5,720 nt of DNA from Planctomycetota bacterium (GTDB taxonomy: Bacteria > Planctomycetota > SZUA-567). The notes under the pieces are model-generated. The model saw nothing but the letters and a program-made list of their open reading frames with translations, did not search any database and had not been told where the DNA came from. Positions 5,497-5,720 of this stretch are shown here, piece after piece. Both the position numbers and the translations under genes were made by a program. The DNA lies in the NCBI GenBank assembly GCA_031278535.1, contig JAITKH010000086.1:1-5720 (forward strand), written 5' to 3'. The first letter of the stretch is position 1. Each line of letters begins with the position of its first letter.

Positions 5497-5720
5497 ACGG
5501 GTTTATGGTAAGAAACCGCCTTCAGAATCACCCGTCTGGATTTCGCCCGGAAATTCAGGGCCTGCGGGGCATTGCCGTCCTGGCCGTATTGTTTTTCCAC
5601 GCCGGATTCGACTGGGCGGGCGGCGGATATACCGGGGTGGACGTGTTTTTCGTCATTTCCGGCTTCCTCATCTTCGGCATCATCCGCCGCGATTATCAGA
5701 CCGGACGTTTCCGGTTGGCG
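5493..5720 (+). CDS. Acyltransferase 3 family (OafA/YrhL-like) membrane acyltransferase, N-terminal part
   Basis: The frame is open from ATG 5493 to the right edge (76 codons). It has the classic start of the acyltransferase 3 family: FRPEIQGLRGIAVLAVLFFH (residues 17-36) with R25 and the conserved H36, then GGGYTGVDVFFVISGFLI (43-60), and the usual R..Y..GRF.L end of the first cytoplasmic loop. Two membrane spans are seen (about 24-38 and 48-64) of the ten or so in complete members. These integral membrane enzymes O-acylate lipopolysaccharide, peptidoglycan, exopolysaccharide or antibiotics; the closest look is to OafA-type surface-glycan acetylases, some of which carry a C-terminal SGNH domain that would lie outside this window. 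The start overlaps the stop of the ykgJ-like gene (ATGA, 5493-5496); ATG 5505 is an alternative. Confidence 0.93.
   Translation, partial: MNGFMVRNRLQNHPSGFRPEIQGLRGIAVLAVLFFHAGFDWAGGGYTGVDVFFVISGFLIFGIIRRDYQTGRFRLA

Overview
The window is a GC-rich (roughly 60% G+C), densely packed bacterial chromosome segment with one divergent gene pair at the left and a long co-directional gene run to the right. A signal peptidase I with a very large insertion, a zinc-ribbon/coiled-coil membrane protein, a YkgJ-type cysteine-cluster protein and a Cof-type HAD phosphatase recall the PVC superphylum (for example Lentisphaerota, Kiritimatiellota or Planctomycetota). That placement is inference from gene style only; there is no rRNA or marker gene to fix it.

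Left end (1-568, minus strand): the N-terminal part of a lipoate-protein ligase A-type enzyme that runs off the left edge. It has an RRQSGGGAV motif and a catalytic-lysine motif (RKVAGTAQ). Between it and the next gene is a relatively AT-rich 151-bp divergent intergenic region. This carries a textbook sigma70-type plus-strand promoter (TTGACA, 17-bp spacer, TATACT) and an overlapping perfect TATAAT on the minus strand, so the two directions may share a -10 region. A leader of about 110 nt with two small hairpins follows, and then a 35-codon gene with a good ribosome binding site encodes a very basic protein of unknown function.

Middle and right (957-5720, plus strand): a Cof-type HAD hydrolase, then 5 nt later a 532-residue signal peptidase I (LepB) whose catalytic core is interrupted by about 330 residues holding a four-cysteine zinc-ribbon-like element and a beta-rich, LamG-like stretch. 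Next come a 493-residue protein (N-terminal CxxC...CxxC zinc ribbon, duplicated helical unit, one membrane span, C-terminal coiled coil), a 148-residue YkgJ-family cysteine-cluster protein, and the first 76 residues of a membrane acyltransferase of the acyltransferase 3 (OafA-like) family cut by the right edge. The last three genes are joined by ATGA stop/start overlaps, so they are probably translationally coupled. No clear intrinsic terminator lies between 720 and 5720, so the whole run may be one transcription unit.

How they work together is only partly clear. LepB, the membrane-anchored zinc-ribbon protein and the acyltransferase all point to the cell envelope; the HAD phosphatase and YkgJ protein have no obvious shared pathway with them. 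No tRNA, rRNA, CRISPR array, transposon or phage feature was seen. The most unusual items are the insertion in LepB, the unrecognised zinc-ribbon/coiled-coil protein beside it, and the small basic protein behind a near-consensus promoter.
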